A DNA stretch of 64,000 nucleotides. Source: Variovorax sp. PBL-E5 (GTDB lineage Bacteria > Pseudomonadota > Gammaproteobacteria > Burkholderiales > Burkholderiaceae_C). Location: assembly GCF_901827185.1 (NCBI RefSeq), contig NZ_LR594671.1:1488001-1552000 (forward strand), given 5' to 3'. A program made the position numbers and the translations under genes. The notes under the pieces are model-generated. The model saw only the letters and a list, made by a program, of their open reading frames with translations, was not told where the DNA came from and did not search any database. Every line of letters starts with the position of its first letter. The first letter of the stretch is position 1. This document shows positions 38,497 through 48,004 of this stretch, piece by piece.

Positions 38497-39384
38497 ATGA
38501 CCTTCGACATCCTCGTGGCTGCGGTCGTGAGCGGCGCCGTCAACGGCGGCCTCTATGCGCTCCTGGGCATCGCCATCGTGCTGATCTTCAGCACGACCGG
38601 CGTGGCCAACTTCGCGCAGGGCGAACTGGCCACCTTCGGCGCCTTCGCGATGTTCATGATCGTGCTGCCCATGGGCCTTTCGCTCGTGGCGGCCTGGCTG
38701 TCGACCGTCGTTCTTCTGGGCATTCTGGGCGCGGTGGTGTACTTCGTCCTCATCCGTCCTCGCCCGGAGGCGGATCACCTCAACCTCGTGGTGCGCACGC
38801 TCGGCTTCTCGGGCCTGCTGCACGCGATCGACGTGCTCAAGTGGGGCCCGAACGAGCCCTACAAGTTCCCGAGCCTGTTCGGTTCGGGCTCCATCTCCTT
38901 CGGTGCCGTGGTGCTGAGCAACGACCAGCTCGGCACGCTTGCGGTTGCTGCGGCGATGGCAGCACTCTTCTTCGTGTTCTTCAACCACACGCGCACCGGC
39001 CTTGCGATGCGCGCCGTCGCGCTCAACCGCGAGGTCGCGGCACTGCAGGGCGTGGACGTGCAGCGTACCAACGTGCTCGTGTGGATCGTCGCCACGGCGA
39101 TCAGCGCGGTGGTGGGCCTGCTCGTCGCGCCGATCTCCTTCCTCGACACCGGCCTCATGCAGCCGTACCTGCTCAAGGCCTTCACCGCCGCGATCATCGG
39201 CGGCATGTACAGCTTCCCCGGCGTGGTCGCGGGCGGGCTGATCCTCGGCATCGCCGAAACGGTCGCCGCCGCGGCGACCTCGATCCACGTGCGCGAGCCG
39301 CTCGCCTTCGCGGTGCTGCTGCTGGTCCTGCTGTTGCGGCCCGCGGGGCTGTTCGCCTCCCATCGCGCACAAAGGAGAGTCTGA
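38497..39384 (+). CDS. Liv/HAAT-type ABC transporter permease (LivH-like)
   Basis: 295-residue inner-membrane permease, about eight hydrophobic segments. The N terminus AVVSGAVNGGLYALLGIAIVL and the cytoplasmic loop TRTGLAMRAVALNREVAALQGVD, which contacts the ATPase, are typical of LivH. It follows the binding protein by 9 bases and precedes the LivM-like gene by one base. Confidence 0.92.
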   Translation: MTFDILVAAVVSGAVNGGLYALLGIAIVLIFSTTGVANFAQGELATFGAFAMFMIVLPMGLSLVAAWLSTVVLLGILGAVVYFVLIRPRPEADHLNLVVRTLGFSGLLHAIDVLKWGPNEPYKFPSLFGSGSISFGAVVLSNDQLGTLAVAAAMAALFFVFFNHTRTGLAMRAVALNREVAALQGVDVQRTNVLVWIVATAISAVVGLLVAPISFLDTGLMQPYLLKAFTAAIIGGMYSFPGVVAGGLILGIAETVAAAATSIHVREPLAFAVLLLVLLLRPAGLFASHRAQRRV

Positions 39385-39385
39385 G

Positions 39386-40354
39386 ATGCACGACCCTGTC
39401 CTTGGCTTTCAGGAGGCCGGCCGCGCTTCGCGCCGGTCGGCCCTGGTGTCGGCAGTGGCAGTGCTCGTGCTGCTCGCGCCGCTCTTCGCGACCGGGTACG
39501 TCCGCTACGTCGCTACGCTCTGGATGATCTACGCGATTGCCGCCGTGGGCCTGCAGATCCCCATCGGTCTCGCGGCCATCTATTCCTTCGGCCACAGCGC
39601 CTTCATGCTGATCGGCGCCTACGCGATGGCGCTCGCGATCACGCTCGGCGGCTGGCCGGTGCCGCTGGCGATCCTCGCGGCGCTCATGCTCGCGGGCATC
39701 GTCGGCGCGCTGCTCGCGCTGCCGTCGCTGCGCCTGTCGGGCTTCGCGCTCGCGATCGTCACGATGGGCGCCTCGTCGCTCTTCTTCCAGTCGGTCAAGG
39801 TGTTCACGGTCACGGGAGGACCACAGGGTCTGTTCCTGCCGGAGATCGCGTTCGTGAAAGCGATGGATGGCCGCGTGTTCTACGCGATCTGCGCTTTGCT
39901 GATGGTGCTGGGCCTCGTGGTCGCCCGCTGCGTAGAGGGCGGCCGCATCGGTCGCGCGCTCCGGGCATCGGCCGCCAATCCACTTATGGCGCAGAGCTTC
40001 GGCGTGCACCTGAGGCGCACACGAACGCTCTCGTTCGTGATCAGTGCCGTCTACGGCTCGATCGCAGGCAGCCTGCTCGGTCTCGTGAGCGGCTACATCG
40101 CGCCCGAAGCGTATTCGCCCGAGCTGTCGATCCAGGTCTTCGCGGCCGTGATGATCGGCGGCATGGCACGCTTCTGGGGACCCGTGCTCGGTGCGCTTTT
40201 CATCGTGCTGATTCCCGAGCTCACGCAGTCGGTGCAGAACCTGGGCGCCATCGTCTATGCGCTGCTCTTCATCGCGGTGAGCACCGTGTACCCCGGGGGC
40301 CTGCAGCAGATGCTTTCGAGGCTCGTCGGGCAGCCGACGCGGAGGTCGCCGTGA
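39386..40354 (+). CDS. Liv/HAAT-type ABC transporter permease (LivM-like)
   Basis: 322-residue second permease with about nine hydrophobic segments. AIAAVGLQIPIGLAAIYSFGHSAF and the coupling loop GRIGRALRASAANPLMAQSFGVH are LivM landmarks. Its stop codon overlaps the GTG of the next gene, so permease and ATPase synthesis is coupled. Confidence 0.92.
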   Translation: MHDPVLGFQEAGRASRRSALVSAVAVLVLLAPLFATGYVRYVATLWMIYAIAAVGLQIPIGLAAIYSFGHSAFMLIGAYAMALAITLGGWPVPLAILAALMLAGIVGALLALPSLRLSGFALAIVTMGASSLFFQSVKVFTVTGGPQGLFLPEIAFVKAMDGRVFYAICALLMVLGLVVARCVEGGRIGRALRASAANPLMAQSFGVHLRRTRTLSFVISAVYGSIAGSLLGLVSGYIAPEAYSPELSIQVFAAVMIGGMARFWGPVLGALFIVLIPELTQSVQNLGAIVYALLFIAVSTVYPGGLQQMLSRLVGQPTRRSP

Positions 40355-41115
40355 CGGCTCTGCTCGAAGTGAGCGGCATCACGGTGCGCTTCGGCGGCGT
40401 CCGCGCGCTCGGCGGCGTGGACATGCAGGTGGCCGAAGGCTCGGTGCACGGGCTCATCGGGCCCAACGGCGCGGGCAAGACCACGCTGCTCAATTGCATC
40501 GGGCGCGTGATCGAGCCCGCGGAAGGGCGGCTCGCGTTCGGGGGAGAGAACCTGCGCGCACGGCCGGCACACGACCTCGCCAGCCTGGGCATCTCGCGCA
40601 CCTTCCAGAACCTGGCACTGATGGACGATGCCACGGTGCTCGACAACGTGCTCGTCGGGCTGCGGCGGCAGGGCGGCTTCACGCTCCACGACTTCCTGCC
40701 CACGCCACGGCGCCTCGCGCTCGAGGCCGAGGACCGCGCGACGGCGCTGGCCGCGTTGGCCCAGGTGGACCTGCAGCAGTATGCGCACGACAGGATCGGC
40801 AAGCTGCCCTACGGCTTTCGCAAGTCGATCGAGATCGCGCGTGCGCTGTGCACGCGTCCGCGCCTGCTCATGCTCGACGAGCCGACGGCGGGCCTCAACC
40901 CGACGGAGATGGACCAGCTCGGCATCGCCGTGCGCCGCATGCGCGAGACGCTGGGCCTGACGGTGCTGCTCATCACGCACCACATCGAATTCCTGCTCGA
41001 AGTCGCCGATCGCGTCACCGTGCTGGACCTCGGCTGCGTGATCGCCGACGGCACGCCGGACCTCGTGCACACCGATGCGCGCGTGCGCGCGGCGTATCTG
41101 GGAGTGGACGAATGA
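40351..41115 (+). CDS. Liv/HAAT-type ABC transporter ATP-binding protein (LivG-like)
   Basis: 254-residue ATPase. Walker A GPNGAGKTT near residue 37, the LivG-type signature LPYGFRKSIEIARAL near residue 152, Walker B LLMLDEPTAGLNP near residue 171 and the switch His in LLITHHIEFL. GTG start at 40351 inside the LivM-like stop, giving a full-length N terminus. It energises uptake with the LivF-like partner. Confidence 0.94.
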   Translation: MTALLEVSGITVRFGGVRALGGVDMQVAEGSVHGLIGPNGAGKTTLLNCIGRVIEPAEGRLAFGGENLRARPAHDLASLGISRTFQNLALMDDATVLDNVLVGLRRQGGFTLHDFLPTPRRLALEAEDRATALAALAQVDLQQYAHDRIGKLPYGFRKSIEIARALCTRPRLLMLDEPTAGLNPTEMDQLGIAVRRMRETLGLTVLLITHHIEFLLEVADRVTVLDLGCVIADGTPDLVHTDARVRAAYLGVDE

Positions 41116-41861
41116 GCACCGCGAACGCGCCGCTGCTCGAAGTCGTCAATCTCGTCGTGCGCTACGGCAGTGCCCAGGCGCTGCACGGCATCTCGCTGAC
41201 CGTCGCGCCGCAGCAGATCGTCGCCGTGGTCGGCGCCAACGGCGCGGGCAAGACCACGCTGCTGCGCACGCTCTCGGGTCTCGTGCGACCCGCCGACGGT
41301 CACGTGCGCTTCAACGGCGAGAGCATTGCCGGACTCGCGGTGCACCGCATCGTGCAGCGCGGCATCTCGCACATCCCCGAAGGCCGCGGCATCCTGCCGA
41401 CGCTGTCGGTGAAGGAGAACCTGCGCCTGGGCGCCTACGTGCACGGCCGGCCCGACCCCGGACTCATGGCGAAGTTGGAGCAATGGTTCCCCGTGCTCTT
41501 CCGCCGCCACGATCAGCTGGCGGGGATGCTGTCCGGCGGCGAGCAGCAGATGCTCGCGATCTCGCGCGCGGTGCTGGCGCGCCCGCGCCTCGTGCTGATC
41601 GACGAACTCTCGCTCGGGCTCTCGCCCAAGGTCACCTCCGAGCTGGTGCCGCGCCTGCGCGACCTGCGCGACGCCGGTGCGAGCGTGCTGCTCGTGGACC
41701 AGAACATCCAGCAGGCACTGCGCGTGGCCGATCGCGTCTACGTCCTCGCCAACGGGCGCATCGCCTACAGCGGAACGCCCGACGAACTGCGCGCCGCCCC
41801 CGACCTCATGAGCACCTACCTGGGCGTGGAACTCGCGCCCCAGCCAAAGACCCCCGCATGA
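41112..41861 (+). CDS. Liv/HAAT-type ABC transporter ATP-binding protein (LivF-like)
   Basis: 249-residue ATPase. Walker A GANGAGKTT near residue 40, PEGRGILPTLSVKENL near residue 92, signature LSGGEQQMLAISRAV near residue 139 and Walker B RLVLIDELSLGLSP near residue 159 (Leu after DE where Pro is usual). Starts by a four-base overlap with the LivG-like gene and overlaps the SMP-30 gene the same way, tying transport to catabolism in one transcript. Confidence 0.94.
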   Translation: MSTANAPLLEVVNLVVRYGSAQALHGISLTVAPQQIVAVVGANGAGKTTLLRTLSGLVRPADGHVRFNGESIAGLAVHRIVQRGISHIPEGRGILPTLSVKENLRLGAYVHGRPDPGLMAKLEQWFPVLFRRHDQLAGMLSGGEQQMLAISRAVLARPRLVLIDELSLGLSPKVTSELVPRLRDLRDAGASVLLVDQNIQQALRVADRVYVLANGRIAYSGTPDELRAAPDLMSTYLGVELAPQPKTPA

Positions 41862-42802
41862 CAACCACTTCCGTCACCGTGCTGGCCAGCGGCCTGCAGT
41901 TCCCCGAAGGTCCGATCGCGATGCCGGACGGCAGCCTGCTGTTCGTCGAACTGCAGCGCGGGACGCTGAGCCGCATCTCTGCCGAAGGCGCATTCAGCGT
42001 CGTCGCCGAGCTCGGCGGCTCGCCGAACGGCGCGGCCATCGGCCCCGATGGCCGCTGCTATGTCTGCAACAACGGCGGCCTCACGTTCACCGAGCGTGAC
42101 GGTCACACCTATGCGGGCCTCGCGACCGACGACTACGAGGGCGGCTGGATCGACGTCGTCGACCACAGGACCGGCAAGCACGAACGCCTCTACACCGCCT
42201 GCGGCGACATCCCGCTGCGAGCGCCCAACGACATCGTGTTCGACCGCCACGGCGGCTTCTGGTTCACGGACATCGGCAAGGCCTTCAAGGGCAGGACCGA
42301 GCGCGACCGCGGCGCCGTCTACTACGCCAGGGCCGACGGCAGCATGATCCGCCGCGCCATCTTTCCGTTGGAAGGACCCAACGGCATCGGCCTTTCGCCG
42401 GACGAGCAGACGGTCTACGTGGCGGAGTCGCACACCGGCCGCGTCTGGGCCTTCCAGGTCGGCGAGCCGGGACACGTCGTGCGCCACCCGCATGCGAGCG
42501 TGTTCTGGGAGAAGGGCCACATGCTCTGGGCGCCCGACTACTACGCCATCCTCGACTCGCTCGCCATCGACGGCGACGGCAACGTCTGCGTGGCCGACAT
42601 TCCCACCGGAGGCATCACCGTCATCTCACCCGAAGGCCAGCGCATCGCGCAGTACCCGATGCCGGACCCGTTCACGACCAACATCTGCTTCGGCGGCGCG
42701 GACCGGCGCACGGCCTATATCACGCTTTCCTCAATGGGGCAGATCGTCTCGATGCCATGGCCGCGCGCGGGCCTCGCGCTCAACCATGCGGAGGCGGCAT
42801 GA
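41858..42802 (+). CDS. SMP-30/gluconolactonase family protein
   Basis: 314-residue six-bladed beta-propeller of the SMP-30/gluconolaconase/LRE family: calcium- or zinc-dependent lactone hydrolases. LQFPEGPI near residue 14 has the metal-binding Glu, CNNGG near residue 68, RAPNDIVFDRHGGFWFTD near residue 124 the Asn ligand, and ILDSLAIDGDGNVCVAD near residue 228 the catalytic Asp. Overlapped by its neighbours at both ends. A close paralogue lies at 50016 in the same run, suggesting two related lactone intermediates or one redundant step. Confidence 0.9.
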   Translation: MTTTSVTVLASGLQFPEGPIAMPDGSLLFVELQRGTLSRISAEGAFSVVAELGGSPNGAAIGPDGRCYVCNNGGLTFTERDGHTYAGLATDDYEGGWIDVVDHRTGKHERLYTACGDIPLRAPNDIVFDRHGGFWFTDIGKAFKGRTERDRGAVYYARADGSMIRRAIFPLEGPNGIGLSPDEQTVYVAESHTGRVWAFQVGEPGHVVRHPHASVFWEKGHMLWAPDYYAILDSLAIDGDGNVCVADIPTGGITVISPEGQRIAQYPMPDPFTTNICFGGADRRTAYITLSSMGQIVSMPWPRAGLALNHAEAA

Positions 42803-44124
42803 ACTTCCAGGCCGAACTCACCGCCAGGCGCGTGAGCGACGAGGGTCTGGGCTTCGTGCACGACGGTGCGCTCGTGTACCTGAACGGCGCGAGTGGCTTT
42901 CCGAACCGCTTCGCGCAGCGCCTCGCGGCCGAAGGCCGGCGTTTTCGCGACGTGCAGCTCTTCCACCCGATGCGCCGCGAGGTGCTGCCGCTGACGCCCG
43001 ATCTCGTGTCGGCCGATCTGGCCGGCCACCTGTTTCATGTCTCGGACTTCACCTACGACGAGAACGTGCGCACGGCCATCCGCGAAGGCCGCGCGAGCTA
43101 CCGCCCCAACCACGGCAGCGAATCGGGGCGGCGCTTTCCCTACGACATCGACGTCTTCGTCGCGGGCGCGACGCCGATGGACGAGCACGGCTATTTCAAT
43201 CTCGGCTCCTGGGGCGGGTGGGTGCCCGATTTCCTGCCGCGCGTGAAGAAGCTCGTGCTCGAGGTCAACCCGGCGCAGCCGCGCGTGCATGGCGACGTCA
43301 ATGTGCACATCAGCCAGGTGGCCGGCTTCTACGAAGCGGACTATCCGCTCGTGGAACTGCCGCAGGCCGGCGCCGCGCCGAGCGAGACGGAAAAGCGCAT
43401 CGCGACGCACATCGCGGCGCTGATCGAGGACGGCTCGACGCTGCAGGTCGGCGCGGGCAACCTGCCCGAAGCCGTGGTGCAGCTGCTCGTGACGGGCGGT
43501 GCGAAAGACCTTGGCGTGCATACCGAGGCCTACTTCGACTGGGTCGTGAGGCTCACCGAAGCGGGCGTCATCACCAACGCACGCAAGAGCCTCGACCGCG
43601 GCAGGATGATGGCCGCGATGGCGATCGGATCGAGCCGGCTGCACCGTTTTGTCGATCGCAATCCTTTCGCATGGTTTCGCGCCTTCTCCTATGTGAACGA
43701 CGTGCGCACCATCGCGGCCGGCTACCGGCCGGTGTCGATCAACGCCACGCTCGAGGTGGACCTGATGGGACAGTGCGCGTCCGAAGGCTTCGGCCACCTG
43801 CACCACAGCGGCGTCGGCGGCCAATGGAACTTCCACTACGGCGCGGCGCTTGCCGACGAGGGCAAGGGCATCATCGCCTTGTCCTCCACGGCGCGCGGCG
43901 GCACGGTGTCGCGCATCGTGCCCATGCTCGCCGCGGGCACGGCCGTGACCATTCCGCGCAACGACATCCACTGGGTCGTGACCGAATACGGCGCGGTCGA
44001 CCTGCGGGGCAAGTCGCTGCGCGACCGCGCGCGCCTGCTCATTTCCATCGCACATCCCCAATTCCGCGAATCCCTGGAGCGGGCCGCACGCAACGAAATG
44101 CACCTGCTGCCCGGGACGGCTTGA
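42799..44124 (+). CDS. Acetyl-CoA hydrolase/transferase family CoA-transferase
   Basis: 441-residue family I CoA-transferase of the acetyl-CoA hydrolase / 4-hydroxybutyrate CoA-transferase group. Key parts are GASGFPNRF near residue 31, LQVGAGNLPEAVV near residue 215, LGVHTEAYFDWVVRLTEAG near residue 238 with the probable catalytic Glu of HTE, and the C-terminal GGTVSRIVPML and DIHWVVTEYGAVDLRG. It would move CoA from a donor such as acetyl- or succinyl-CoA to the acid substrate, or recover CoA. Coupled to the lactonase gene; the ligase gene follows 14 bases later. Confidence 0.9.
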   Translation: MNFQAELTARRVSDEGLGFVHDGALVYLNGASGFPNRFAQRLAAEGRRFRDVQLFHPMRREVLPLTPDLVSADLAGHLFHVSDFTYDENVRTAIREGRASYRPNHGSESGRRFPYDIDVFVAGATPMDEHGYFNLGSWGGWVPDFLPRVKKLVLEVNPAQPRVHGDVNVHISQVAGFYEADYPLVELPQAGAAPSETEKRIATHIAALIEDGSTLQVGAGNLPEAVVQLLVTGGAKDLGVHTEAYFDWVVRLTEAGVITNARKSLDRGRMMAAMAIGSSRLHRFVDRNPFAWFRAFSYVNDVRTIAAGYRPVSINATLEVDLMGQCASEGFGHLHHSGVGGQWNFHYGAALADEGKGIIALSSTARGGTVSRIVPMLAAGTAVTIPRNDIHWVVTEYGAVDLRGKSLRDRARLLISIAHPQFRESLERAARNEMHLLPGTA

Positions 44125-44138
44125 GAACAGCACACGAC

Positions 44139-45761
44139 ATGCAGATCAACGGCAAGAACATTCCCTGGAAGACCCTCGGCGAGTTGCTCGAGGACAAGGC
44201 GGCGCGGCACGGCGGCAAGATGTTCGCCGAGATCGACGGCGTGCGCGTGAGCTACGTCGAGCTCGAGCGGCGATCGCGCCATGTCGCGGGCGGCCTGCTC
44301 GCGCTCGGCCTCGCACCGGGCGATCGTGTCGCAACCTTCATGCTCAATGCCCTCGAGCAATTGCTGGTGTGGTTCGGCACCGTGCGCGCAGGACTCGTGT
44401 GGGTGCCGCTCAACGCAGGCCTCGTGGGGCAGGACCTGCGCTACACGCTCACCAACTCGGGTGCGCGCGTACTCGTGGCAGACACCGAGAGTCTGCCGCA
44501 CTTTCTCGAAGTTGCGGCCCAGACGCAAATGCTCTCGCTCTACGTCGTCGCCGACGCAAAGACGGCCGCCGCCAGCGGCGCGCAACCGTATGCGGCGCTC
44601 GAAGCCGGCCCCCTGCCGACGACGCTCCCCGCCACGCGCGCCGAAGACCCGGGCGCCATCCTCTACACCGGCGGCACGACCGGGCTGCCCAAAGGCGTGG
44701 TGCTGCCGCAGTTCTCCTTCATCCTCTCGGGCGTGCGCTACGGCGAGTCCTTCTCCGTGCGCGCGGGCGAGCGTCATTACTCGACGATGCCGCTCTTCCA
44801 TGCGGGCGCACTCCAGTGGGGTTTGATGGGGCCGCTCGTGTGCGACATGAGCACGGTGATCGACCGCCGCTTCAGCGCCAGCCGCTACTTCGAGCGCGTG
44901 CGCGAAGTCGAGGCCAACGTGATCGACCCGCTCGGCGTGGTGCTGACCATGCTGTGCCGGCGGCCGCCGAGCCCGCAGGATCGCGAGCACAAGGTGCGTA
45001 TCAGCCTCGGCGCGACGCAGGGCCTGCCGTCGCACATCCCCGACGAATTCACCCGGCGCTTCGGCATTCCGCTCGTGATGGTCTACGGCCTCACCGAGGG
45101 CGGCGGCGCCATGCTCACCACCAATCGCGATCGCAAGGATGACTCCAATGGCAGCCCGCACGGCTGGGTGGAGTTGCGCATCCTCGACGAGGACGGCTTT
45201 CCGCTGCCGGATGGCGAAACCGGCAAGCTGGTGCTGCGCTCGAACTTCCCGTTCATGTTCATGACCGGCTACTGGAACGATCCCGCGCGCACGGCCCAGG
45301 TGCTCAAGGACGGTTGGCTGCACTCGGGCGACCTCGGTTGGCTGCAGGCGGATGGAAGGCTGCGCTTCATCGGCCGCGAAGCGCACTGGCTGCGCCGGCG
45401 CGGCGAGAACATCTCGGCCGTCGAAGTGGAGACCGTGCTGGCCAAGTGCCCGGGCGTGAAGGAAGTGGCCGTCGTCGCCGGCCCGTCGGAGATCGGCGAG
45501 GACGAGGTCAAGGCCTTCGTCGTGGCGGAGGAGGGCGCACAGCTCGCGCCGGCCGAACTTGTCGCATGGTGCGAAGACAAGCTGGCACCCTTCAAGGTAC
45601 CGCGCTTCGTGGAATTCATCGCGCTGCTGCCGCGTTCGGTGGCCAAGATGGAAATCGATCGCGCCGCCCTGCGCAAACGTCCCAACGACGCGGCCTGGGA
45701 TCGCGAACGGGAACAGCCGCGCGCCGCGCGCGGGAAGTCGTCACCGCCGGCCCAACAATAG
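44139..45761 (+). CDS. AMP-forming acyl-CoA ligase (CaiC-like)
   Basis: 540-residue ANL superfamily adenylating enzyme. The P-loop reads ILYTGGTTGLPKGVV near residue 175; VYGLTEGGG near residue 312 and HSGDLGWLQADGRLRFIGR near residue 396 hold the ATP and hinge motifs. The C terminus has LRRRGENISAVEVE and the catalytic Lys in RSVAKMEID, where Ala-Lys replaces Gly-Lys. The pattern is nearest to crotonobetaine/carnitine-CoA ligases. It activates the imported acid; having a CoA-transferase next door suggests two ways of thioesterification or two different acids. Confidence 0.92.
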   Translation: MQINGKNIPWKTLGELLEDKAARHGGKMFAEIDGVRVSYVELERRSRHVAGGLLALGLAPGDRVATFMLNALEQLLVWFGTVRAGLVWVPLNAGLVGQDLRYTLTNSGARVLVADTESLPHFLEVAAQTQMLSLYVVADAKTAAASGAQPYAALEAGPLPTTLPATRAEDPGAILYTGGTTGLPKGVVLPQFSFILSGVRYGESFSVRAGERHYSTMPLFHAGALQWGLMGPLVCDMSTVIDRRFSASRYFERVREVEANVIDPLGVVLTMLCRRPPSPQDREHKVRISLGATQGLPSHIPDEFTRRFGIPLVMVYGLTEGGGAMLTTNRDRKDDSNGSPHGWVELRILDEDGFPLPDGETGKLVLRSNFPFMFMTGYWNDPARTAQVLKDGWLHSGDLGWLQADGRLRFIGREAHWLRRRGENISAVEVETVLAKCPGVKEVAVVAGPSEIGEDEVKAFVVAEEGAQLAPAELVAWCEDKLAPFKVPRFVEFIALLPRSVAKMEIDRAALRKRPNDAAWDREREQPRAARGKSSPPAQQ

Positions 45762-45790
45762 GCGCTTGTCCACTTTTCCCCCGCACGAAC

Positions 45791-46804
45791 GTGAAAAAGA
45801 AATCCCCCCAGGACGCCGACTCCGCCGACAGCCGCCCACCGGGCAAGGCCAAGAGCCGCGTCGCCGAAGGCACCGCGCAGCACGTGATCGACTCGCGACG
45901 GCTCTTCTACTTCTATCACGTGGCGCGCCTGGGCAGTCTCACCACGGCGGAGGCGTACCTCGACATCGCGCAGTCGGCGATCAGCCGGCAGCTGCAGCAG
46001 CTCGAGTCCGACCTCGGCGTGCAATTGCTCGAACGCACCGGCCGCGGCGTCTCGCTCACCGACGTGGGCCGCGTGGTGTTCGAGAAGGCCAAGGGCATCC
46101 TCGACGAGATGTCCAACACCCGCAGCGAGATCGAGCTCTCGCAACGCCGGCCCAAGGGGCAGATCAGCTTCGCGGCACCCTCGATGTTCGTGCGCGGCTT
46201 CATGGGCCAGGTGGTCAGGCGCTTCGCGCAGCACTATCCCGACGTGCGCCTGCGCGTGATCGAAGCGGCGACCGGCCAGGTGGCCGAACTCGTGGCCGCG
46301 TCGGTGGTCGACCTGGGCATCGTCGTGCACGCGCCCAATTCGCCCAAGGTCGAGACCGAAGCGCTGTTGGTCGAGCACATGGACCTGGCCATGCGCGCGA
46401 GCGATCCGCTGGCCACGCGCAAGTCGATGGACCGCCACGAACTCAACGGCCTGCCTTTCATCCTGCCAGTCAATCCGCATGGCGCGCGCCTTCTGATGGA
46501 GCGCTACTTCGCGGCCGGCGGCATCGTGGTGGACACGCGGATCGAGATCGACTCGATGACGCTCCAGAAGGACACGGTCGCGAGCCTGTCGTACTACACG
46601 CTGCTCGCGCGCGGCGACTGCCGCCCCGAGGACGGCATCGCGAACGTGCCGCTGGTGCCGCCGCTGGAGCGTACCTCCTATCTCGCGCGCCTGCGCGACC
46701 GTGGTGACCAGCCGATGCTCGAGCCCTTCATCGAAGAACTGCGCAAGGCCGTGAAGGACTTGCACCCCGACAAGCGCAGCCGCGCCCGGCCCCACCAACG
46801 TTGA
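45791..46804 (+). CDS. LysR family transcriptional regulator inside the catabolic run
   Basis: 337 residues with a 37-residue charged N-terminal extension before the HTH (RRLFYFYHVARLGSLTTAEAYL, recognition helix in IAQSAISRQLQQLESD), then an effector domain of the CysB/Nac-like subgroup (FAAPSMFVRGFMGQVVRRF). The GTG at 45791 is taken as the start; there is no ATG before the HTH and no clear ribosome site. It lies 29 bases after the ligase gene in the same direction, so it is probably cotranscribed and regulates the whole run, perhaps through the palindrome at 37201-37215. Confidence 0.88.
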   Translation: MKKKSPQDADSADSRPPGKAKSRVAEGTAQHVIDSRRLFYFYHVARLGSLTTAEAYLDIAQSAISRQLQQLESDLGVQLLERTGRGVSLTDVGRVVFEKAKGILDEMSNTRSEIELSQRRPKGQISFAAPSMFVRGFMGQVVRRFAQHYPDVRLRVIEAATGQVAELVAASVVDLGIVVHAPNSPKVETEALLVEHMDLAMRASDPLATRKSMDRHELNGLPFILPVNPHGARLLMERYFAAGGIVVDTRIEIDSMTLQKDTVASLSYYTLLARGDCRPEDGIANVPLVPPLERTSYLARLRDRGDQPMLEPFIEELRKAVKDLHPDKRSRARPHQR

Positions 46805-46828
46805 ACCCGCATCTCAAGGAGACAGCAA

Positions 46829-48004
46829 TTGACCCGAGGCAACCGCAGCCCATGCATCGTCGGCATCGGCCAGAGTGAATTCAAGAAGTGGGGCGGCATC
46901 ATGGACCGCTCGCAGTTCCAGGTGACGGCGGAGGCGGTTCGCGCGGCCCTGGCCGATGCCGGCATCGCCGCGCGCGAGGTCGACGGCTTCACCTCGTTCT
47001 CCAACGACGCCAATGAGGCGCCCATGATGCACGTCTCCATCGGCGGCGAGGTGCTGCGCTTCTCGGGCATGGTCTGGGGCGGCGGCGGCGGCGGCAGCGC
47101 GGGCGGCGTCTCGATGGCGTACGCAGCGGTGGCGAGCGGGCAGGCCGACGTGGTGGTGGTCTACCGGGGCCTGTGCCAGGGCCAGTCGCGCCGCTTCGGC
47201 CGGTTCAACCATGCACGCGTGCAGGGCAACTTCGTCGCGCCCTACGGTCTGTTCGCGCCTTCGATGATGCTGGCGATGGTGATGCAGCGCTTCATGCACG
47301 ATCACGGCATCGGCCACGAGGCGATGGCGGAGATCGCGCTGAGCAACCGCGCGAATGCCAACCGCAATCCGAACGCGATCATGTACGACAAGCCGCTCAC
47401 GCGCGAGCAGTACTTCGCGGCGCGCTGGATCGCGGAACCCTTTCGCCTCTACGACTGCTGCCTGGAAAGCGACGGTGCCTGCGCGGTCGTGGTGACGACG
47501 AAGGAGCGCGCACGCGACCTCGACGTGAAGGCGGTGGACATCCTCTCGGCCGCGATGGGCAGCGGCCCCGGATGGGGCCAGGGCCCGCTCGCGAGCCACA
47601 ACATGCCGGCCGAAGACTACGCCTCCACCAACAGCCGTCGCCTCGCCAGGGAACTGTTCGCCAAGGCCGGCCTGGACCCCAAGGACATCGACGTGGCGCA
47701 GATCTACGACCACTTCTCCGGCCTCGTGCTGATGGCGCTGGAGGACTACGGCTTCTGCGCGCCGGGCGAGAGCGGCGAGTTCGTCGCGAGCGGCGCCATC
47801 CGCTGGCCCGACGGCAAGCTGCCGCTGAACACTTCGGGCGGCCAGCTCTCGGAAGCCTACGTGCATGGCATGAACCTCGTCATCGAAGGCGTGCGCCAGT
47901 TGCGCGGCACCTCCACTTCGCAGGTCGCGGACGCGCGCACCTGTCTCGTGACCGGTGGTCTCGGCGTGTCGCCGACCAGCGGCCTCATCCTCGGAGTTCA
48001 CTGA
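46829..48004 (+). CDS. Thiolase-fold protein lacking the nucleophilic Cys (SCP2/Ltp2-like, putative retro-aldolase)
   Basis: 391-residue thiolase-superfamily protein. Where thiolases carry the acyl-accepting Cys, this protein has a Gly stretch (GGGGGGSAGG, residues about 84-93), and the C terminus lacks the GGxxxGHPxG/Cys motif, reading NTSGGQLSEAYVHGM instead. IYDHFSGLVLMALEDYGFC near residue 292 is typical of Ltp2-like proteins that pair with DUF35 partners. TTG at 46829 is the start: AAGGAG lies 7 bases before it. The DUF35 gene follows by a TGATG overlap. A retro-aldol or acyl-CoA binding role is more likely than thiolysis. Confidence 0.88.
   Translation: MTRGNRSPCIVGIGQSEFKKWGGIMDRSQFQVTAEAVRAALADAGIAAREVDGFTSFSNDANEAPMMHVSIGGEVLRFSGMVWGGGGGGSAGGVSMAYAAVASGQADVVVVYRGLCQGQSRRFGRFNHARVQGNFVAPYGLFAPSMMLAMVMQRFMHDHGIGHEAMAEIALSNRANANRNPNAIMYDKPLTREQYFAARWIAEPFRLYDCCLESDGACAVVVTTKERARDLDVKAVDILSAAMGSGPGWGQGPLASHNMPAEDYASTNSRRLARELFAKAGLDPKDIDVAQIYDHFSGLVLMALEDYGFCAPGESGEFVASGAIRWPDGKLPLNTSGGQLSEAYVHGMNLVIEGVRQLRGTSTSQVADARTCLVTGGLGVSPTSGLILGVH

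Noticed and set aside
46829..48004. Annotation as a degradative acetyl-CoA acetyltransferase
   Set aside because: The nucleophilic Cys and the C-terminal Cys/His motif of thiolases are absent, so that name would imply an activity the sequence does not support.
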